Assembly: GCF_044763875.1 (NCBI RefSeq)
Contig: NZ_JBIWGZ010000001.1
Span: 310,001 to 374,000 of the forward strand
Source of the DNA: Rummeliibacillus sp044763875
Lineage (GTDB): Bacteria > Bacillota > Bacilli > Bacillales_A > Planococcaceae
Direction of reading: 5' to 3'
DNA length: 64,000 bases
Positions 61,770 to 64,000 of this stretch are shown piece after piece. Made by a program: the position numbers and the translations under genes. The notes below the pieces were generated by a model. It was not told the DNA's origin. It worked only from the letters and a program-made list of their open reading frames with translations, and did no database searches. Position 1 is the stretch's first letter. Every line of letters begins with the position of its first letter.

Positions 61770-62549
61770 ATGTTTTTAAATAAACTAATGAAAACAATAG
61801 TTGTAGGGAGTATCGCATTTTCAGCGGTTTCTTTTACAACTCATTTTGAAAATGAACCTCTACATGCGAAAGCAGCATCTGCAATCTATGAAACAACAGA
61901 TAAGGTGAATTTGAGAAAAGGACCTGGCGTTGATAAAGAGTTAATTACAACTTTAAAAAAAGGAAATAAAGTTACTTTAATTACAACTAAAAAAGTCAAT
62001 AATGTAAAATGGGCAAAAATTAAGTGGAATAATACAATAGGGTGGATTTCATCAACTTATTTGAAAGTAAGTAAAGATAATAGCCCTGTTGTCCAAGATA
62101 AAGTCACAATAGAAAATGTTAACGAAAAATATATAACAACCGCTAATGTGAATATGCGAAAATCAACTTCAATGAAAGCAACAATTTTATCAACATTACC
62201 AAAAGATGCAACTGTAACAATAACTAAGATCAAATCAATCAATTATGTCAAATGGGCATATGGAAGTTATAATGGGCAAAAAGGTTGGATTTCATATGCT
62301 TACTTAAAGAAAGTGAATGAAAAAACAACAAAACCGGAAAAGCCTGCTACCACTTTAGATAGTATCATTTTAGATGAAGATACAGATTTATATCCCAATG
62401 CAAATGATAGTGAAGAAGTTGTAGCAATAATTCCAGCTGGGATTGAACTACAAATCGAAAAAACAGTAATAGTTAAGAAAGTTAAATGGGCAAAGGTACA
62501 AAATGAATACGTACGAGGTTGGATTGTTGTTCCATCAGTTGATGAATAA
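61770..62549 (+). CDS. secreted protein with three SH3b domains, 259 aa
   Basis: AGGAGGAAG precedes the ATG. Signal peptide to about residue 32 (EPLHAKAAS). Three bacterial SH3 domains follow: residues about 34-90 (VNLRKGPGVDKELITTLKKGNKVTLI..GWISSTYLK), 122-182 (VNMRKSTSMKATILSTLPKDATVTI..GWISYAYLKK) and 195-257 (DTDLYPNANDSEEVVAIIPAG..RGWIVVPSV). SH3b domains usually bind peptidoglycan. There is no catalytic domain, so it is probably a wall-binding or partner protein. Confidence 0.88.
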   Translation: MFLNKLMKTIVVGSIAFSAVSFTTHFENEPLHAKAASAIYETTDKVNLRKGPGVDKELITTLKKGNKVTLITTKKVNNVKWAKIKWNNTIGWISSTYLKVSKDNSPVVQDKVTIENVNEKYITTANVNMRKSTSMKATILSTLPKDATVTITKIKSINYVKWAYGSYNGQKGWISYAYLKKVNEKTTKPEKPATTLDSIILDEDTDLYPNANDSEEVVAIIPAGIELQIEKTVIVKKVKWAKVQNEYVRGWIVVPSVDE

Positions 62550-62587
62550 TCCAAATAAATAAAAACATAAATGATTTCAAATAATCG

Positions 62588-62616
62588 TTGACATTTGTAA
62601 TTATTATCTTTAAGAT
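62588..62616 (+). promoter_or_regulatory. sigma-A type promoter of the trp T-box leader
   Basis: TTGACA (62588-62593) and TAAGAT (62611-62616) are separated by 17 bases, a near-ideal housekeeping promoter. The transcript would begin near 62623, at the start of the T-box leader. Confidence 0.75.
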
Positions 62617-62624
62617 TACAATAA

Positions 62625-62948
62625 ATAAAAGGTTCGAAGAGGTAGCAGCTTCGGTAGCGAAGTTGGCCTTATGAGTTGAGATTAGAAATGATGAGCATAG
62701 CCGAGAAATTGAAGAATAAGAGCAGTAGCATATTGAACATTGCTAAGAGAGTCAGCGGTTGGTGCAAGCTGATCAATGTCTTATGTGAATGGACTTATGA
62801 GAGCATCCGTCAACACATTGTTAGTAGCGGATGACGACTAATCCTCGTTACGGATAGTTAAGCGGAAGTTTTTTAAACTTCAACTTGAGGTGGCAACGCG
62901 GTCTATATCGTCCTCATGAAAGAATTCTCTTTCATGAGGGCTTTTTTT
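62625..62948 (+). promoter_or_regulatory. T-box leader, specifier UGG (tryptophan)
   Basis: The leader contains the stem I distal part GGTTGGTGCAAGCTGATC (62758-62774), a specifier loop GAA-TGG-AC with TGG at 62790-62792, the T-box antiterminator GAGGTGGCAACGCGG (62887-62901) and a terminator, CCTCATGAAAGA with TCTTTCATGAGG plus seven T (62912-62948). Uncharged tRNA-Trp pairs with UGG and stabilises the antiterminator, so trpE is expressed when tryptophan is scarce. The downstream trpE agrees with the specifier. Confidence 0.92.
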
Positions 62949-63027
62949 ATTTAGGCTCTATAATTTGATATTGTTAAATTTCTTTGGCTTCTTACTTGTG
63001 CAAAAAGCAACGATACGTGCGAGAATG

Positions 63028-63060
63028 TGACGAGGAAAGCGTCCGCCTGTAACGAAAGCG
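63028..63060 (+). repeat. short fragment resembling the MITE core
   Basis: GACGAGGAAAGCGTCCGCCTG and AACGAAAGCG resemble the 3' part of the GC-rich core of the dispersed repeats. It lies between the T-box terminator and trpE, in the transcribed leader. The match is short. Confidence 0.4.
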
Positions 63061-63127
63061 AAAAGGTTGAAATAGAAACAGTATTGTATTTTCTCAACAA
63101 TCGACCTAATTAGGAGATGATTAATTG

Positions 63128-64000
63128 ATGATAGAACAAACAAGTTTCCGTACAACAATTAAGAAGATTAATGGTGATTTGTTGACACCTATTTTGATTT
63201 TTCAAAGATTAAAAGGAAAACGAAAATTTTTACTTGAGTCAGATTCAAAGTTTAAAGATTCAGGTAGATACTCAATGATTGGTGTAAATCCAATTAAATC
63301 GTATAGTGGCAGTGGCAATACATTAATCGAAAAACAGTTCAATACAGAAAAAGAGTATCACTACGATGGTGATTTATTGACATTGTTAAAAAGAGTAATG
63401 CCTAGGATTACTGGGCCAACAGAATTTCCGTTTGCTGGTGGTGCAGTTGGATATATTTCATATGGTGCATCAGTAAAATCACGACATCCAAATACTTTGC
63501 AAATTCCAAATGTACATTTTTATATTTATGAAACAATTTTAGTATTTGATCATTTACAAGATGAAGTAACGATTATTCATACGGAAGTAAATCCTGAACA
63601 GCAAAAAGTAGATTTAGATAAGATTATTAATGAAATTCAAACACAACCGTCAGATATTGAGGATGAAGATTATCAACTTACGCAGTTTTCAAGTGAATTG
63701 TCAAAAGAGACTTTTGTCGATCAAGTTGAGAAAGCAAAGGAATATATCAATGATGGCACAGTCGATCAAATCGTATTATCTAGACCGCAACAGGCTACTT
63801 ATAGTGGAAATCCATTTTCTATATACAGAAAATTAAGAAAACAAAATCCGTCTCCATATATGTATTATATGGATTTCGATGACCATATCATTTTGGGTAC
63901 ATCACCAGAAAGTCTTATTAAAGTAACAGATGAAGCTATCACGATAAATCCAATTGGTGGAACAAGGAAAAGAGGGGCAACGGAAGAAGAAGATCAACTA
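63128..64000 (+). CDS. trpE: anthranilate synthase component I, N-terminal part (runs off the window)
   Basis: It converts chorismate and an ammonia donor to anthranilate, the first step to tryptophan. TAGGAGATG lies upstream of ATG 63128, with a TTG at 63125 as alternative. LLTPILIFQRLKGKRKFLLESD holds the tryptophan-binding L-L-E-S region, PFAGGAVGYISYGA is the usual N-domain segment, and DGTVDQIVLSRPQQATY, YYMDFDDHIILGTSPESLIKV and INPIGGTRKRG are the start of the chorismate-binding domain. 291 codons are visible, out of about 460-500. Confidence 0.95.
   Translation, partial: MIEQTSFRTTIKKINGDLLTPILIFQRLKGKRKFLLESDSKFKDSGRYSMIGVNPIKSYSGSGNTLIEKQFNTEKEYHYDGDLLTLLKRVMPRITGPTEFPFAGGAVGYISYGASVKSRHPNTLQIPNVHFYIYETILVFDHLQDEVTIIHTEVNPEQQKVDLDKIINEIQTQPSDIEDEDYQLTQFSSELSKETFVDQVEKAKEYINDGTVDQIVLSRPQQATYSGNPFSIYRKLRKQNPSPYMYYMDFDDHIILGTSPESLIKVTDEAITINPIGGTRKRGATEEEDQL

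Overview
This is AT-rich, low-GC Gram-positive DNA. It looks like the chromosome of a Bacillales species, perhaps of the Planococcaceae/Lysinibacillus type. The support is strong AGGAGG-type Shine-Dalgarno (SD) sites, frequent TTG starts, a Trp T-box leader, FosB (a bacillithiol-dependent enzyme), HelD, YitT-, YdbM- and YdbC-like proteins, and many lipoproteins. Species assignment is inference.

Layout. 1-24.7 kb is a loose series of single genes and small operons: an alpha/beta hydrolase tail, a DUF2157/GDYXXLXY membrane pair, acetyltransferases, a Nudix hydrolase, an SDR-type epimerase, S66 peptidase plus NAD(P)HX repair enzyme, an HD-domain protein with an early stop, a PadR/membrane-protein operon, a frameshifted HAD hydrolase, an MFS exporter and a class B penicillin-binding protein. 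Several lipoproteins in this stretch have an NTF2-like look.

25.3-32.5 kb is the most unusual part. A Tn554-like recombinase tail is fused to a membrane-protein N-terminus and followed by a TnpC-like gene. Next comes an IS110-family transposase gene cut in two. The 4,297-bp insert (27572-31868) starts TGT and ends ACA, has 16/20 matching terminal inverted repeats and is flanked by a 5-bp duplication (ACAGG). It contains no transposase. It carries a 3' fragment of dnaE, a GntR regulator whose promoter, operator and DNA-binding domain are repeated three times with a 471-bp period, and intact accD-accA. This looks like a non-autonomous transposon that has captured a chromosomal fatty-acid-synthesis segment.

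32.6-62.5 kb is again accessory and metabolic: three Nudix genes (one behind a likely ykkC-family riboswitch), more acetyltransferases, VOC proteins including FosB, a DMT exporter, a PhzF-like protein without the usual Glu, a SWIM-SNF2 helicase followed by HelD, a GrpB-like protein, secreted paralogues, an acyl-CoA dehydrogenase and an SH3b protein. 62.6-64 kb holds a promoter, a Trp T-box and the start of trpE, which runs off the window.

A family of roughly 260-320-bp MITE-like repeats with a GC-rich palindromic core is scattered through the window (about 7.9, 11.7, 19.8, 42.4, 50.8 and 59.4 kb). One copy has perfect 18-bp terminal inverted repeats. Three genes have good ribosome-binding sites placed for AUU or AUC start codons. 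No CRISPR array, rRNA or complete tRNA was seen.
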